From assembly GCA_963767475.1 (NCBI GenBank), contig CAVYEI010000001.1, forward strand, positions 201,071 to 265,070: a stretch of DNA of 64,000 bases. Reading direction: 5' to 3'. The notes under the pieces are model-generated. The model was not told the origin of the DNA and ran no database searches. It saw only the letters and a list, made by a program, of their open reading frames with translations. Every line of letters begins with the position of its first letter. Position 1 is the first letter of the stretch. The DNA is from WHSW01 sp963767475 (GTDB lineage Bacteria; Actinomycetota; Thermoleophilia; Solirubrobacterales; 70-9). This document shows, one piece after another, positions 1 through 9,173 of this stretch. The position numbers and the translations under genes were made by a program.

Positions 1-1089
1 CTGAGCGTGGTGCTCTACGACTCGGCCGACTACCGCCGCGCCGAGGAGACCCTGAACAGCGCCCTGGAGCTCTGTCGCACGACCGATGAGCCCGTGACCG
101 AGGTTGCCTGCGTCACCTGCATGGTCTATGTGCTGCGGGAGTGCGGCGAGTGGACGGAGGCGCTGAAGCTCGGCCGAGAGCTGATCGACTCGGGTACCGC
201 GGTCTGGGTCGCGGAGGGGATCATCGGGATGATCAGCGCCGGCCAAGGCAAGCTCAGCTCCGCTCGGCGGATGCTCTCCTCCTCGCTCGCCGCTGCCTCG
301 CAGGTCGATCACTTCAACATGACGGTGGACACGACCACCAGCCTCGCCCGGATAGCCGCGATCGAGGGCGACGCCCAGGAGACCGCGGAGCGCTGCCGGT
401 CGGTGCTCGCTCTGTGGGAAAACAGCGAGGACCATCACTACGCGATTGCCGGTCTGCGCTTCGGCGCCGGCTTCTTCAGCAGGGAGGGTGACCTCGGAGA
501 TGCGCACGCCTGCGCCGAGGCGCTTGCGCGGATCTCCTCGGAGACCGGCCACAGCGATGCACTCGCCGCCCTCGCTTCTGCGATCGGCGAGACCGCCCTC
601 GCGACCGGCGACGCGGAGACCGCTGCGGAACAGCTCACTCGTGCGGTTGAGCTCCACCGCGGCCTCGACCTGCCCTACGAGCGCGCCCAGATCGAACTGC
701 GGGCGGGCGTCGCGCTTGCGGCGTCCGGGGAGAAGGAGCTCGCGCTCGAGCGCCTGGGCAACGCCTACCGGACCGCGAGGAAGCTGGGCGCCCGACCGCT
801 CGCGGCGGAGGCGGCGGGTGAGGTGGCAGAGCTCGGCGAGTCGATCGTCGAGCGCCTCGGGGCCCGGGCCGCCGCCGACGCCAACGGCGCCGGCCTCTCG
901 CGTCGCGAGCTCGAGGTCGTGCGACACGTGGCCGCGGGTCGCACCAACCGCGAGATCGCCCAGGAGCTGTTCCTCAGCCCGCGCACGGTGGATATGCACG
1001 TCCGCAACGTCCTGCGCAAGCTCGACTGCCGCTCGCGGGTCGAGGCGGCACAGCGCGCCGGCGAGCTCGGCCTGCTGGAGCCGTCTTGA
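1..1089 (+). CDS. LuxR-family transcriptional regulator, C-terminal part
   Basis: The reading frame is already open at base 1, so this is the 3' part of a longer gene. The visible 363 residues are mostly helical, alanine-rich repeats of TPR type (about residues 1-280). A GerE/LuxR helix-turn-helix follows near the C-terminus, with LSRRELEVVRHVAAGRTNRE, then EIAQELFLSPRTVDMHV and a terminal RKLDCRSRVEAA. This layout is typical of large LuxR regulators (LAL/MalT-like) that carry an N-terminal ATPase, here lost upstream. The ligand and targets cannot be told from the sequence. It converges on the PAS-GGDEF-EAL gene, 16 bp away. The DNA-binding domain is clear; assignment to the LAL subgroup is inference from the TPR region. 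Confidence 0.85.
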   Translation: MSVVLYDSADYRRAEETLNSALELCRTTDEPVTEVACVTCMVYVLRECGEWTEALKLGRELIDSGTAVWVAEGIIGMISAGQGKLSSARRMLSSSLAAASQVDHFNMTVDTTTSLARIAAIEGDAQETAERCRSVLALWENSEDHHYAIAGLRFGAGFFSREGDLGDAHACAEALARISSETGHSDALAALASAIGETALATGDAETAAEQLTRAVELHRGLDLPYERAQIELRAGVALAASGEKELALERLGNAYRTARKLGARPLAAEAAGEVAELGESIVERLGARAAADANGAGLSRRELEVVRHVAAGRTNREIAQELFLSPRTVDMHVRNVLRKLDCRSRVEAAQRAGELGLLEPS

Positions 1090-1105
1090 TTGTCGGAGGC
1101 CCGGT

Positions 1106-3646
1106 CTAGGCGTCGGCGAGCGGCACCGGGCGGCCCAGGTGATAGCCCTGGGCGAAGTCGACGCCGAGCCTGCGCAGGCCGTCGAGGGTCGCCTCGTCCT
1201 CGACGCCCTCGCCGATCGTCTGCATGTCGAGGCTGTTGGCGATCGTCACGATCGACTCGACGATCGCCCGGTCGGCGGCCGACTCGTTGATCCCGCGGAC
1301 GAACTCCATGTCGATCTTCAGGTACTTGACCGGCAGGTGCTTGAGGTAGGTGAGCGAGCCGAAGCCGGTACCGAAGTCGTCGATCGCCAGCGCGCAACCG
1401 AGGCGCTCGATCCGGCCGCCGAACTCACGCAGGTCCTCGCTCGCGGTCGCCGCCGCGGTCTCGGTGAGCTCGAAGACCACGTTCGCGGGGTCGGCGCCGC
1501 TCGACTCGATCGCGTAGCGGATGTGGCCGCTGAGGCCCGGGTCGGAGATCGAGCGCGCCGAGACGTTGACGGTCACCGGCTTGCCGGCGGCGGCGACCTC
1601 CATCGCCCGGTCGATCACCCAGCGGTCGATCTCGCGGATCAGGCCGAAGCGCTCAGCGGTCGGCAGGAAGGCGGCCGGGGCGAGCACGGTGCCGTCGGCC
1701 TCGAGCATCCGCACCAGCATCTCGCTGCCGGCGCATTCGCCGGTGGCGAGATTGAAGATCGGCTGCTGGTAGAGCGTCAGCCGATCGTTGTCGATCGCCG
1801 CGCGCACGTGGCCGACCCAGGCGAGGCGCTCGGAGCCGGCGCCGCTGAAGATCTCGTAGCGGTCGCCGCCGCGCTCCTTGGCCTCGTGCAGGGCGATGTC
1901 GGCGGCGACGATCAGGTCCTCGTTGGTAGAGGTGGTCTCGGGATCGAAGGTGACGGCGCCGGCGCTGGCCCGGGCGGCGAGGCGCGAAGCACGCCCCCGC
2001 ACCGCACGCAGCAGCGCCGCGAGCCGGCGGCGCACGGCGGCCTCGGTGGTGGCCTCGAGCAGGATCGTGAACTCGTCGCCGCCGAAGCGGGCGAGGAACT
2101 CGCCCGGGCGCAGCTCATCGCGCAGCGAGGAGGCGACCGAGCGCAGCAGCGCGTCGCCGGCGGCGTGGCCGAGCGAGTCGTTGACGTACTTGAGGTCATC
2201 GACGTCGAGGATCACGACCGCGCCCAGCGGGCGGTCGCGCTCGCGGCGAAGCTTGAGCTCGTCGGTGAAGCGGCGCCGGTTGGCGAGCCCGGTGAGCTCG
2301 TCGTGGTCGGCGCGGTGGCGAAGCTCGTCCTCGGCGCGGCGGCGCTGGGTGACGTCGATCAGCACGCCCTCGACCAGCACCTGACCCTCGTCGCCGGGGC
2401 GGCCGTAGGCGCCCTCGTCGCGGATCCAGACGATGCGCCCGTCGCGGGCGATCATCCGGTACTCGATCGAAAGCGGCTCGAGCGTCTCGACGCAGTTCTC
2501 CTCCTCGAGCTTCAGACGCTCGCGATCGTCGGGGTGGACGCACTTCCACCAGAGGTTGTTGTCGTCGAGCCACTCGTCGGCGCTGTAGCCGAGCAGATGG
2601 TCGATCTGGGGCGAGACGTAGAGCCATCTGCCGCCGGGTCCGTACTCGGCCAGGTAGGAGACGATCGGCAGGCGCTCGATCAGGCCGCGGTAGCGGCGCT
2701 CGGCCTGCTCGAGCTGGTCGACGTTGGAGTGGTGTGTAATCGAGCCGACCAGGATCTGACACAGCGACTCGAGGAAGGCGAGGTCCTCGGCGGCGAACTC
2801 GAGCGGCTGCCCGGCGTGCACGGCGATCGCCGTCTCTGCGCCTTCGGGCGTATTGACGCGAAAGACGAGGCCGTCGGGAAGCTCCAGCGAGCCCGCCGCG
2901 GCGGGGGGCAGCGGCGGCGGGCCGTGGCGGTGCTCGTCGGCGTCACCGGCCGAGGCGACCAGCTGCAGGGGGCCGTCGATGTGCAGATCGTTGGGCTGCC
3001 AGATGCGGACGACCTCGACCTCGAGCTCCTCGCGCGCCAGCACGGCGACGGCGATCCCGACCTCGTCGAGCTCGGCATTGCGAAGCACCTGATGGCCGAG
3101 CGCGGTCATCGCCTCCTGGCGGCGTCGCGCGGTCTCCCGCTGGCGCCGCATCCGGTCCTGATCGCGGACCTCGCGGACGAAGCCGACCAGCAGCGGCGGT
3201 GGGCCGTCGAGGCGGGCGAGCGTGAGCTCGATCGGAAACTTGTCGCCACCGGCGTTCATCGCCGTGCGCACGTGCCGGGCGTCGGCCAGCGGCACATCCG
3301 GGTTCGCCGCCAAGGCGAGCAGCGAACGGCGATGGGTCCTGCGCTCGGCGGGCGGGATCACCATCCGGGCGAGCTCGGAGCCAAGCGCCTCGGCTCGCGA
3401 GTAGCCGAAGGTGCGCTCGGCCGCGGGGTTCCATTCGACGATCCGGCCGTCGGTGTCGATCGCGATCACGCAATCGACCGAGGCCTCGAGCACGGCCTTG
3501 GAGAGCAGGTCGCGGTCGGCGGCGAGCGGCCCGTCGCTGGGCAGCGCCGGCGCCGACTTCAGCCGAGCCACGTTGCGAGCGCGCGCGACGGCAGACCCGG
3601 TCGACGGGAGCCCCTGGCGCTTGCTGAGTTTCGTTTCTTGAGACAA
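1106..3646 (-). CDS. PAS-GGDEF-EAL cyclic-di-GMP signalling protein
   Basis: An 846-residue protein with a PAS domain near residues 45-160 (VLEASVDCVIAIDTDGRIVE), a GAF-like segment around 180-310 and a second PAS/PAC near 325-435 (YRMIARDGRIVWIRDEGAYG). A diguanylate cyclase domain carries an intact ARFGGDEFTILLE, and a C-terminal EAL phosphodiesterase domain follows. The product-inhibition site before GGDEF reads RPGE instead of RxxD. The EAL signature reads SEMLVRM, keeping the metal-binding Glu but changing the motif. ELTET, IDDFGTGFGSL, KYLKID and GEGVEDEA are present, so phosphodiesterase activity is plausible. No transmembrane segment is seen, so it is probably a cytosolic sensor. A paralogue lies just upstream on the same strand. 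Confidence 0.93.
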   Translation of the reverse strand: MSQETKLSKRQGLPSTGSAVARARNVARLKSAPALPSDGPLAADRDLLSKAVLEASVDCVIAIDTDGRIVEWNPAAERTFGYSRAEALGSELARMVIPPAERRTHRRSLLALAANPDVPLADARHVRTAMNAGGDKFPIELTLARLDGPPPLLVGFVREVRDQDRMRRQRETARRRQEAMTALGHQVLRNAELDEVGIAVAVLAREELEVEVVRIWQPNDLHIDGPLQLVASAGDADEHRHGPPPLPPAAAGSLELPDGLVFRVNTPEGAETAIAVHAGQPLEFAAEDLAFLESLCQILVGSITHHSNVDQLEQAERRYRGLIERLPIVSYLAEYGPGGRWLYVSPQIDHLLGYSADEWLDDNNLWWKCVHPDDRERLKLEEENCVETLEPLSIEYRMIARDGRIVWIRDEGAYGRPGDEGQVLVEGVLIDVTQRRRAEDELRHRADHDELTGLANRRRFTDELKLRRERDRPLGAVVILDVDDLKYVNDSLGHAAGDALLRSVASSLRDELRPGEFLARFGGDEFTILLEATTEAAVRRRLAALLRAVRGRASRLAARASAGAVTFDPETTSTNEDLIVAADIALHEAKERGGDRYEIFSGAGSERLAWVGHVRAAIDNDRLTLYQQPIFNLATGECAGSEMLVRMLEADGTVLAPAAFLPTAERFGLIREIDRWVIDRAMEVAAAGKPVTVNVSARSISDPGLSGHIRYAIESSGADPANVVFELTETAAATASEDLREFGGRIERLGCALAIDDFGTGFGSLTYLKHLPVKYLKIDMEFVRGINESAADRAIVESIVTIANSLDMQTIGEGVEDEATLDGLRRLGVDFAQGYHLGRPVPLADA

Positions 3647-3696
3647 GGCGATGCCGACCTTCCCGCCTCCCCACGGCGGCGGTTCTGTACATATCG

Positions 3697-3763
3697 GCCA
3701 ATCGGCGTATTTCCTTAGCGTTTTCGCCCGATCTCGACAGGCGTCAGCCAGTCGCCGATTGGC
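3697..3763. repeat. inverted repeat in 5' region of GGDEF-EAL gene
   Basis: GCCAATCGGCG at 3697-3707 is matched exactly by its reverse complement CGCCGATTGGC at 3753-3763, with 45 bp between. It lies 50-120 bp upstream of the PAS-GGDEF-EAL start and may be a regulator site or long stem-loop. No protein is known to bind it. Confidence 0.4.
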
Positions 3764-3815
3764 TGAACAGCCAACGAGGTGTTCGGCTACGGTCGCGGCA
3801 CGGTTTGGCCATGCG

Positions 3816-3845
3816 TTGAGCGACCGGCAAAAGCCGGTCGCTCAA
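3816..3845. other. perfect 13-bp hairpin in the 400-bp intergenic gap
   Basis: TTGAGCGACCGGC (3816-3828) and GCCGGTCGCTCAA (3833-3845) form a perfect 13-bp stem with an AAAA loop (TTTT on the other strand). It sits in the 402-bp gap 3647-4048 between the monooxygenase-like gene and the first GGDEF-EAL gene, both on the minus strand. There is no U-tract, so it would be an atypical terminator; a transcript-processing or protein-binding hairpin is equally possible. Nothing else in the gap looks coding. Confidence 0.6.
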
Positions 3846-4048
3846 TCCGCCAGCGCTCTGACCGACGATCCCGAACCGACACCGCCGCGTGGAGCGCACC
3901 TCCGTCGCCTTTCAGCTGTGCTGCCTGCCCCCGGCGAGTCCATTCGCCAGACGACGGGGCAGCACCGAACCTAGCGTCGATCGAGGGCGCTGACTTCCGT
4001 GCAATCCCGTCGAACCGATGCGGTTTTCCCGCGACCGGAGGCGCGCGA

Positions 4049-4348
4049 CTACTTCACGTAGTGGTGCAGGAGCTGGAGCTCGACCCGCTCGGAGGGGCTT
4101 GCCAGCAGCGGTCCGATGACGTCGTTGAAGGCGGCGAACTCGGGGTCGCTGTTGACCGCGTCGGCAGCATCCTCGTCCGTGAAGACCCCGATCCCGCGCA
4201 CGATCCCGGATGCCTCGTCGCCGAGGATGAGCACCGTTTCGAGCGCGGGGTGGGCGCTGAGAAAGCCGGCGGCGAAGTCGGAGTAGACCTCGGCGACCTG
4301 GTCGAAATGGCCGGGCTTCGCGTGCAGGGTGAACTCGGCGACGTGCAT
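4049..4348 (-). CDS. small antibiotic-biosynthesis-monooxygenase-like dimeric barrel protein
   Basis: A 99-residue protein starting MHVAEFTLHAKPGHFDQVAE, the usual first strand and helix of the ABM/dimeric alpha-beta barrel family. The ATG at 4348 is preferred over an upstream in-frame ATG because AAAAGGA lies about 6 bases before it. ABM-family proteins act as small cofactor-free monooxygenases or as stress and haem-degrading proteins; no haem-ligand signature can be recognised here. It follows the second GGDEF-EAL gene on the same strand, 70 bp downstream, and could share its transcript. The substrate is unknown. Confidence 0.65.
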   Translation of the reverse strand: MHVAEFTLHAKPGHFDQVAEVYSDFAAGFLSAHPALETVLILGDEASGIVRGIGVFTDEDAADAVNSDPEFAAFNDVIGPLLASPSERVELQLLHHYVK

Positions 4349-4418
4349 GGAGCGTCCTTTTTTCGGCGGGGCGGCGGGCGAGGGCAACCTACCAGCGCCC
4401 GAAACGCCGGTCGGCCGC

Positions 4419-6596
4419 TCAGGCGGCCAGCTGGCCGCCGGCGAGCGTGCTCACCGGGGCCGGGTGGCCGATGTGAAAGCCCTGGGCGAAGTCGACCCCG
4501 CCGGCGCGCAGGGCGGCCAGCGTCGCCTCGTCTTCGACGTGCTCGGCGATCGTCCGCTTGCCGAGGCCCTGGGCGATGTGGACGATCGAGTCGATCACCA
4601 GCTCGTCGGTGCGGGTGCGCGGGCTGGAGACGAAGTCGCCGTCGATCTTCAGGTACTCGACCGGCAGGTGCTTGAGGTAATAGAAGGAGCCGAAGCCGGC
4701 GCCGAAGTCGTCGAGCGCGAAGCTGCAGCCGAGGCCGTGGAGGGCGGTCGCAAAGCGCCAGGCGACCTCGGTGTTGCCGATCGCGGCGGTCTCGGTGATC
4801 TCGAAGATCAGCCGGCTCGGGTCGATCGCGCGCTCCGTGATCCCGTCGCGGATCAGGGTCATCAGCTGCGGGTCGTCGAGCGAGAGCCCCGAGAGGTTGA
4901 CCTCGAGCTTCAGCCCCGGGTGCTCGCCCAGCAGCCGCATTGCCTCGCCGACGACCCACTGGTCGACGGAGTGGATCAGCCCGAGGCGCTCGGCGACGCC
5001 GAGGAAGGCGCCGGGCGGGATCAGCTTGTCGCCGTCGGTCATCCGCAGCAGCAGCTCGTGCTGGCAGATCCGGCCGCTGCCCAGGTCCATGATCGGCTGC
5101 GCGTGGGCGACGAACAGCTTGCGCTCGAGCGCGTCACGGATCCGGTGCTCCCAGCCGAGCCGGGTCTCGCCGCGGTTCTCGCGCTCGGCCGCCTCCACGG
5201 TTATGGCGCGGTCGCGACCCGTGTCCTTGGCGCCGTACATCGCGCGGTCGGCGGCCGCGAGCAGCTCCTCGGCGCTCACGGTGTCCTCGGTGACACAGGC
5301 GATGCCGATGCTCGCCGTGACCCCGATCGGGCGCCCGTCCATCGGGATCACGTGCTCGCGAAGTCCCGCCAGCAGGTCGGTTGCAACCTCGCTCGCGGCC
5401 GCCTCGTCGGCGCGGGGGAGGAAGACGGCGAACTCATCGCCGCCGAGCCGGGAGAGCATGTCGGACTCGCGCACCCGCATCCGCAGCAGCGCGGCGACGC
5501 CGCGAAGCAGGTCGTCGCCGGCGCGATGGCCGAGAGCGTCGTTGACGTACTTGAAGTTGTCGAGGTCGAGCATCAGCACGGCGCCGCCGCCGCCGTAGCG
5601 CCGCACCTCGGCGACCCGCTTGTCGAGCTCGTCCTCGAACCGGCGCCGGTTGGGGAGGCCGGTCAGCGGGTCGTGATCGGCGAGATGCTTGAGCTGGGCT
5701 TCGAAGCGCTTGCGGTCGGCGATGTCGCGGGCGATCGTCGAGATCGCGACCAGCGAGCCGTCGGCGTCGAGGACGGGCGAGATCCCGAGCGAGACCTCGA
5801 TCCGCGAGCCGTCCTTGGCCCGGTGGCTGGTCTCGAAGTGCTCGACCGTCTCGCCGGCGATCACCCGGGCCGCCGCCTGCTCGTGCGCCGCCGCGCAGTC
5901 GCGCGGGATCACGATCGCGACCTGCCGGCCGAGTGCCTCGCCCGACTGGTAGCCGTAGAGCTTCGTCGCGCCCGGGCTCCAGCTGGTGATCTTGCCCGCG
6001 GGGGTGGAGGCGATGATCGCGTCGTCGGAGGAGGCGAAGATCGCCGCCAGCTCGGCCTGGGCGCGCTCGGCCTCGACCTCGACGGTGACGTCCTGACAGA
6101 CGCCGAGCATCCGCAGCGGCCGGCCGTCGTCGCCGACGACGACCTCGCCATGGGTGCGCACCAGGAACACGCTGCCGTCGGGCTGCAGGCCGCGCTTGAC
6201 GTCGTCGAAGGGCTGGTGGTCGGCGAAGGCCTTTCGGTTTCGCGCATTGACGGCCTCGCGATCGTCGACATGGACGTGCTCGAGGTAGTTCTTGTAGCTC
6301 GGATCGACCTCCCCCGGCTCGAGTCCGAAGATCCGATAGAGCTCGTCCGACCAGGTCACCTTGTTCGCCGGGATGTCCCACTCCCAGCTGCCGATCCGGG
6401 CGACCCGCTGTGCCTCGACCAGCCGGTCGCGGGTGCGCCGCAGCTCGGCGATCGGCTCGGCTAATGGCGCCCGCTCACCCACACCCCCGTCATCGTCCAG
6501 GCGCGCAGCCGGCTCTTTGTCTCGGGCCCCCCCGGAGATCGGTCCGTGCATAAGACCGCAGTGAGTGTGACAGGCCGACGGTGGCGCTTTGATCAA
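4419..6596 (-). CDS. PAS-PAS-GGDEF-EAL cyclic-di-GMP signalling protein
   Basis: A protein of about 725 residues: PAS_3-type domain at 65-175 (ARIGSWEWDIPANKVTWSDE), a second PAS at about 185-300, GGDEF near 310-470 (SRLGGDEFAVFLP) and EAL at about 480-720. Unlike its neighbour it keeps the inhibitory I-site RESD five residues before GGDEF. The EAL signature reads HELLLRM, with ITETAAI, LDDFGAGFGSF, YLKIDGDF and AEHVEDEA following. A TTG start at 6596 overlaps the SDR stop (TTGA) and suggests coupling; an ATG at 6551 is the alternative. Probably a soluble dual-domain enzyme that adjusts cyclic-di-GMP in response to a PAS signal that cannot be named. Confidence 0.92.
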   Translation of the reverse strand: MIKAPPSACHTHCGLMHGPISGGARDKEPAARLDDDGGVGERAPLAEPIAELRRTRDRLVEAQRVARIGSWEWDIPANKVTWSDELYRIFGLEPGEVDPSYKNYLEHVHVDDREAVNARNRKAFADHQPFDDVKRGLQPDGSVFLVRTHGEVVVGDDGRPLRMLGVCQDVTVEVEAERAQAELAAIFASSDDAIIASTPAGKITSWSPGATKLYGYQSGEALGRQVAIVIPRDCAAAHEQAAARVIAGETVEHFETSHRAKDGSRIEVSLGISPVLDADGSLVAISTIARDIADRKRFEAQLKHLADHDPLTGLPNRRRFEDELDKRVAEVRRYGGGGAVLMLDLDNFKYVNDALGHRAGDDLLRGVAALLRMRVRESDMLSRLGGDEFAVFLPRADEAAASEVATDLLAGLREHVIPMDGRPIGVTASIGIACVTEDTVSAEELLAAADRAMYGAKDTGRDRAITVEAAERENRGETRLGWEHRIRDALERKLFVAHAQPIMDLGSGRICQHELLLRMTDGDKLIPPGAFLGVAERLGLIHSVDQWVVGEAMRLLGEHPGLKLEVNLSGLSLDDPQLMTLIRDGITERAIDPSRLIFEITETAAIGNTEVAWRFATALHGLGCSFALDDFGAGFGSFYYLKHLPVEYLKIDGDFVSSPRTRTDELVIDSIVHIAQGLGKRTIAEHVEDEATLAALRAGGVDFAQGFHIGHPAPVSTLAGGQLAA

Positions 6597-7405
6597 ACGT
6601 CCGGCGCGCCGGTCAGCTGCGAGCTCAGGTCCCAGAGCCGACGCCGCGCCTCGGCGTCGTCGGCCTGGGCGTCGGCGGTCGCTTCCTCGAGCCCGTTGAA
6701 GTACTTGCCGGTGACCCCTTCGACGTCGGCGCCGACGGCAAGCCGCAGCGTCGCCTCCATCCCCTGCTCGACCGTGCTGATCGGCGTCTGACCCATGCCG
6801 CGGACCATGCCCGTGTCCATGAACGTCGCCGGGTGCAGCGCGGTGACCGTCGGGCCGGCGCCGGCGCCGAGCCGCTCGGCGAGCTCGAACGTGAACAGGA
6901 TCTGGGCGAGCTTCGACTGACAGTAGGCGCGGGCGGGATCGAAGCCGCGCTCGAGCATCACGTCGTCGAAGTCGATCGCCTGCTGGCCGATCGAGGCGAC
7001 GTTGACGATCCGCGCCCGCTCGCCGGCGCGCAGGCGCTCGAGCAGTTCGAGCGTGAGCAGGAAGTGGGCGAGGTAGTTGACCGCGAAGTCGAGCTCGTGA
7101 CCGTCCTCGCTGGTCTGGCGCTCGAGGGTGGCGACGCCGGCGTTGTTGATCAGCAGGTCGAGGCGGTCGTGGTCGGCGGCGACCTCGCGCGCGAGCCCGC
7201 GGGTCTGCTCGAGCGAGGCGAGATCGGCGAGGTAGCCGTGAGGCTCGATCGCGGCGTCCTGGAGCTCGGTTAGAACGCGGTCGAGCTTCTCCCGGTTTCG
7301 GCCGTGGACGAGGACATGGGCGCCCTCGTCGGCGAGCCGCCGCGCCAGCGCCAGGCCGTGGCCATCGGTGGAGCCGGTGATCAGGACGGTGCGCTCGGCG
7401 GGCAT
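6593..7405 (-). CDS. short-chain dehydrogenase/reductase (retinol-dehydrogenase-like)
   Basis: A 270-residue classical Rossmann SDR. The NAD(P)-binding motif reads TGSTDGHG, slightly off the usual TGxxxGxG. The structural NNAG is in LLINNAGVATLE. The catalytic Ser lies in IVNVASIGQ, and the active-site Tyr and Lys in YCQSK. Sequence and length resemble the SDRs annotated as retinol or WW-domain oxidoreductases in actinobacteria, which reduce varied carbonyl compounds; the real substrate is unknown. The stop overlaps the start of the downstream GGDEF-EAL gene, so the two are likely co-transcribed from a promoter in 7406-7534, a region shared with the divergent M1 peptidase. Confidence 0.85.
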   Translation of the reverse strand: MPAERTVLITGSTDGHGLALARRLADEGAHVLVHGRNREKLDRVLTELQDAAIEPHGYLADLASLEQTRGLAREVAADHDRLDLLINNAGVATLERQTSEDGHELDFAVNYLAHFLLTLELLERLRAGERARIVNVASIGQQAIDFDDVMLERGFDPARAYCQSKLAQILFTFELAERLGAGAGPTVTALHPATFMDTGMVRGMGQTPISTVEQGMEATLRLAVGADVEGVTGKYFNGLEEATADAQADDAEARRRLWDLSSQLTGAPDV

Positions 7406-7534
7406 CGGGTTCGAGCCTATCGACGGCGGCGGCTCGCCAATGGTTTGGCGACCGGCGCCGCCTGGGTAGCTGTAGGTGCGGAAACTGCCCGCGGGGGGTT
7501 TCGAGCGGCGGGCTCGAGATCCGGGAGGAATTGA

Positions 7535-9100
7535 ATGAGGTCCGTACGCAACTTGCGGGGGTTGCTGGTCGTGGTCGCGTTCGCGTGCCTGCTGATTGGC
7601 GCCGCCGGCGCGGAGGCGAAGAAGAAGGATGCGCGCGGCTGCCTGCCGGGGCAGCCGGCTGGGGCGCCGGGGATCGGCGACGAGTACTACCCGACCTACG
7701 GCAACGGCGGCTACGACGTGCGCCGCTACGAGCTCCGGGTCGCCTACGACCCGGCGACCGACGTGCTCAACGGCAAGGCGACGATCCCAGCGACGGCGAC
7801 GCAGAGTGTCTGCAGCTTCAACCTCGACCTGGTCGGGCTCGAGGTCACCAAGGTCACGGTCGACGACCGCAAGGCCGCCTGGAGCCGCGAAGGCCAGGAG
7901 CTGACCGTGACCCCGAAGACGCCGCTCGAGCGCGGTAAGCGGTTCGAGGTCTTCGTCCGCTACAGCGGCGTCCCGGTCGAGTTCGTGATCCCCGGGACCC
8001 CGATCCGCGCCGGCTTCATGGACGTCGCCGACGGCGTCACCGTCGCCGGCCAGCCGGAGGTCGCGGCGTCGTGGTACCCGGTCAACGACCATCCGCTCGA
8101 CAAGGCCGCGTACAGGTTCGAGGTCACCGTGCCGAGCGGATACGAGGTGGCGGCCAACGGCTTCCTCCGCGACACCGACACGGGCGGCGGGCGCACCACG
8201 TGGGAGTGGGTGGCGAACCAGCCGATGGCGTCCTACCTGTCGACGATCGACGTCGGCTTCTGGGACGTGACCGAGACGACGACCGACGCCGGGCTGCCGG
8301 TTTACGACGCCGTCGACTCGGCGCTCACCGGCGAGCTGCGGGCGGCGATCGACTCCTCGCTCGGTCGCCAGGGCGAGGTTCTCGACCTGCTCGACGACTC
8401 GTTCGGGCCCTATCCGTTCAACACCGTGGGCGCGATCGTCGAGAGTCAGGACGACCTGCGGTTCGCGCTCGAGACCCAGACGCGGCCGGTGTACTCGAAG
8501 CTGTTCTGGCTCGATCGCGAGGGCAACGTCGAGAACGGTGACGGGGTCGTCGTCCACGAGCTCGCCCACCAGTGGTTCGGCGACGACGTCGCTCTGGCCC
8601 GCTGGCAGGACATCTGGCTCAACGAGGGGTTCGCCAGCTACGCCGAGTGGCTGTGGGCCGAGCACGAGGGTCAGGGGACGCCCGCGCAGATCTTCCGCGC
8701 GACGTACGAGGCGATCCCCGAGGACGACCCGTTCTGGGATCTGCCGATCGGCGACCCCGGGGTCGAGATGCTGTTCAACGACCCGGTCTACGTCCGCGGC
8801 GCGATGACCGTGCAGGCGCTGCGCGAGGAGGTCGGCGACGCCGCCTTCTTCGAGATCCTGCGCGAGTGGACGTCGAGCAAGGGCGGCGGCAACGGCACCA
8901 CGCCGCAGTTCATCGCCCTCGCCGAGGAGGTCTCGGGCATGCAGCTCGACGACTTCTTCGACACCTGGCTGTTCACCGGTGAACGCCCCGCGCTCGAGGA
9001 GCCGGCGGCCGCCACCCAGGCCCAGGCCGACGCCGCGAGCGGCTACTCGAGCACCTGGCTCGACGAGGTCGGCGAGCGTCTCGCGCTCGGGCGGTACTAG
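7535..9100 (+). CDS. secreted M1-family zinc metallopeptidase
   Basis: A 521-residue protein with an N-terminal signal peptide (hydrophobic core LLVVVAFACLLIGAAGA, cleavage near AEA) and a good GGAGG site before the ATG. The gluzincin signature is complete: VVHELAHQWFGDD gives HExxH, and NEGFASYAEW supplies the third zinc ligand 18 residues on. The N-terminal beta domain (residues 45-260) matches the M1 tricorn/aminopeptidase-N saddle. It lacks the long C-terminal domain of aminopeptidase N, as usual for actinobacterial extracellular M1 enzymes. It probably trims peptides outside the cell. Divergent from the SDR gene. Confidence 0.93.
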   Translation: MRSVRNLRGLLVVVAFACLLIGAAGAEAKKKDARGCLPGQPAGAPGIGDEYYPTYGNGGYDVRRYELRVAYDPATDVLNGKATIPATATQSVCSFNLDLVGLEVTKVTVDDRKAAWSREGQELTVTPKTPLERGKRFEVFVRYSGVPVEFVIPGTPIRAGFMDVADGVTVAGQPEVAASWYPVNDHPLDKAAYRFEVTVPSGYEVAANGFLRDTDTGGGRTTWEWVANQPMASYLSTIDVGFWDVTETTTDAGLPVYDAVDSALTGELRAAIDSSLGRQGEVLDLLDDSFGPYPFNTVGAIVESQDDLRFALETQTRPVYSKLFWLDREGNVENGDGVVVHELAHQWFGDDVALARWQDIWLNEGFASYAEWLWAEHEGQGTPAQIFRATYEAIPEDDPFWDLPIGDPGVEMLFNDPVYVRGAMTVQALREEVGDAAFFEILREWTSSKGGGNGTTPQFIALAEEVSGMQLDDFFDTWLFTGERPALEEPAAATQAQADAASGYSSTWLDEVGERLALGRY

Positions 9101-9173
9101 GGGCTAGGGAAATGAGCGATGCCCGGGGCGCCCGCGAGGCGCTCCGGGCGGTCGCTTTGCAAGACTCGCCGCG

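Noticed and set aside
446..3718. Very long open frame on the plus strand across the first GGDEF-EAL gene
   Set aside because: It is antisense to a well-conserved gene, Arg/Ala/Gly-rich, without domains; typical shadow of a high-GC gene. The same applies to plus-strand frames at 4,329-6,464 and 18,896-20,071.
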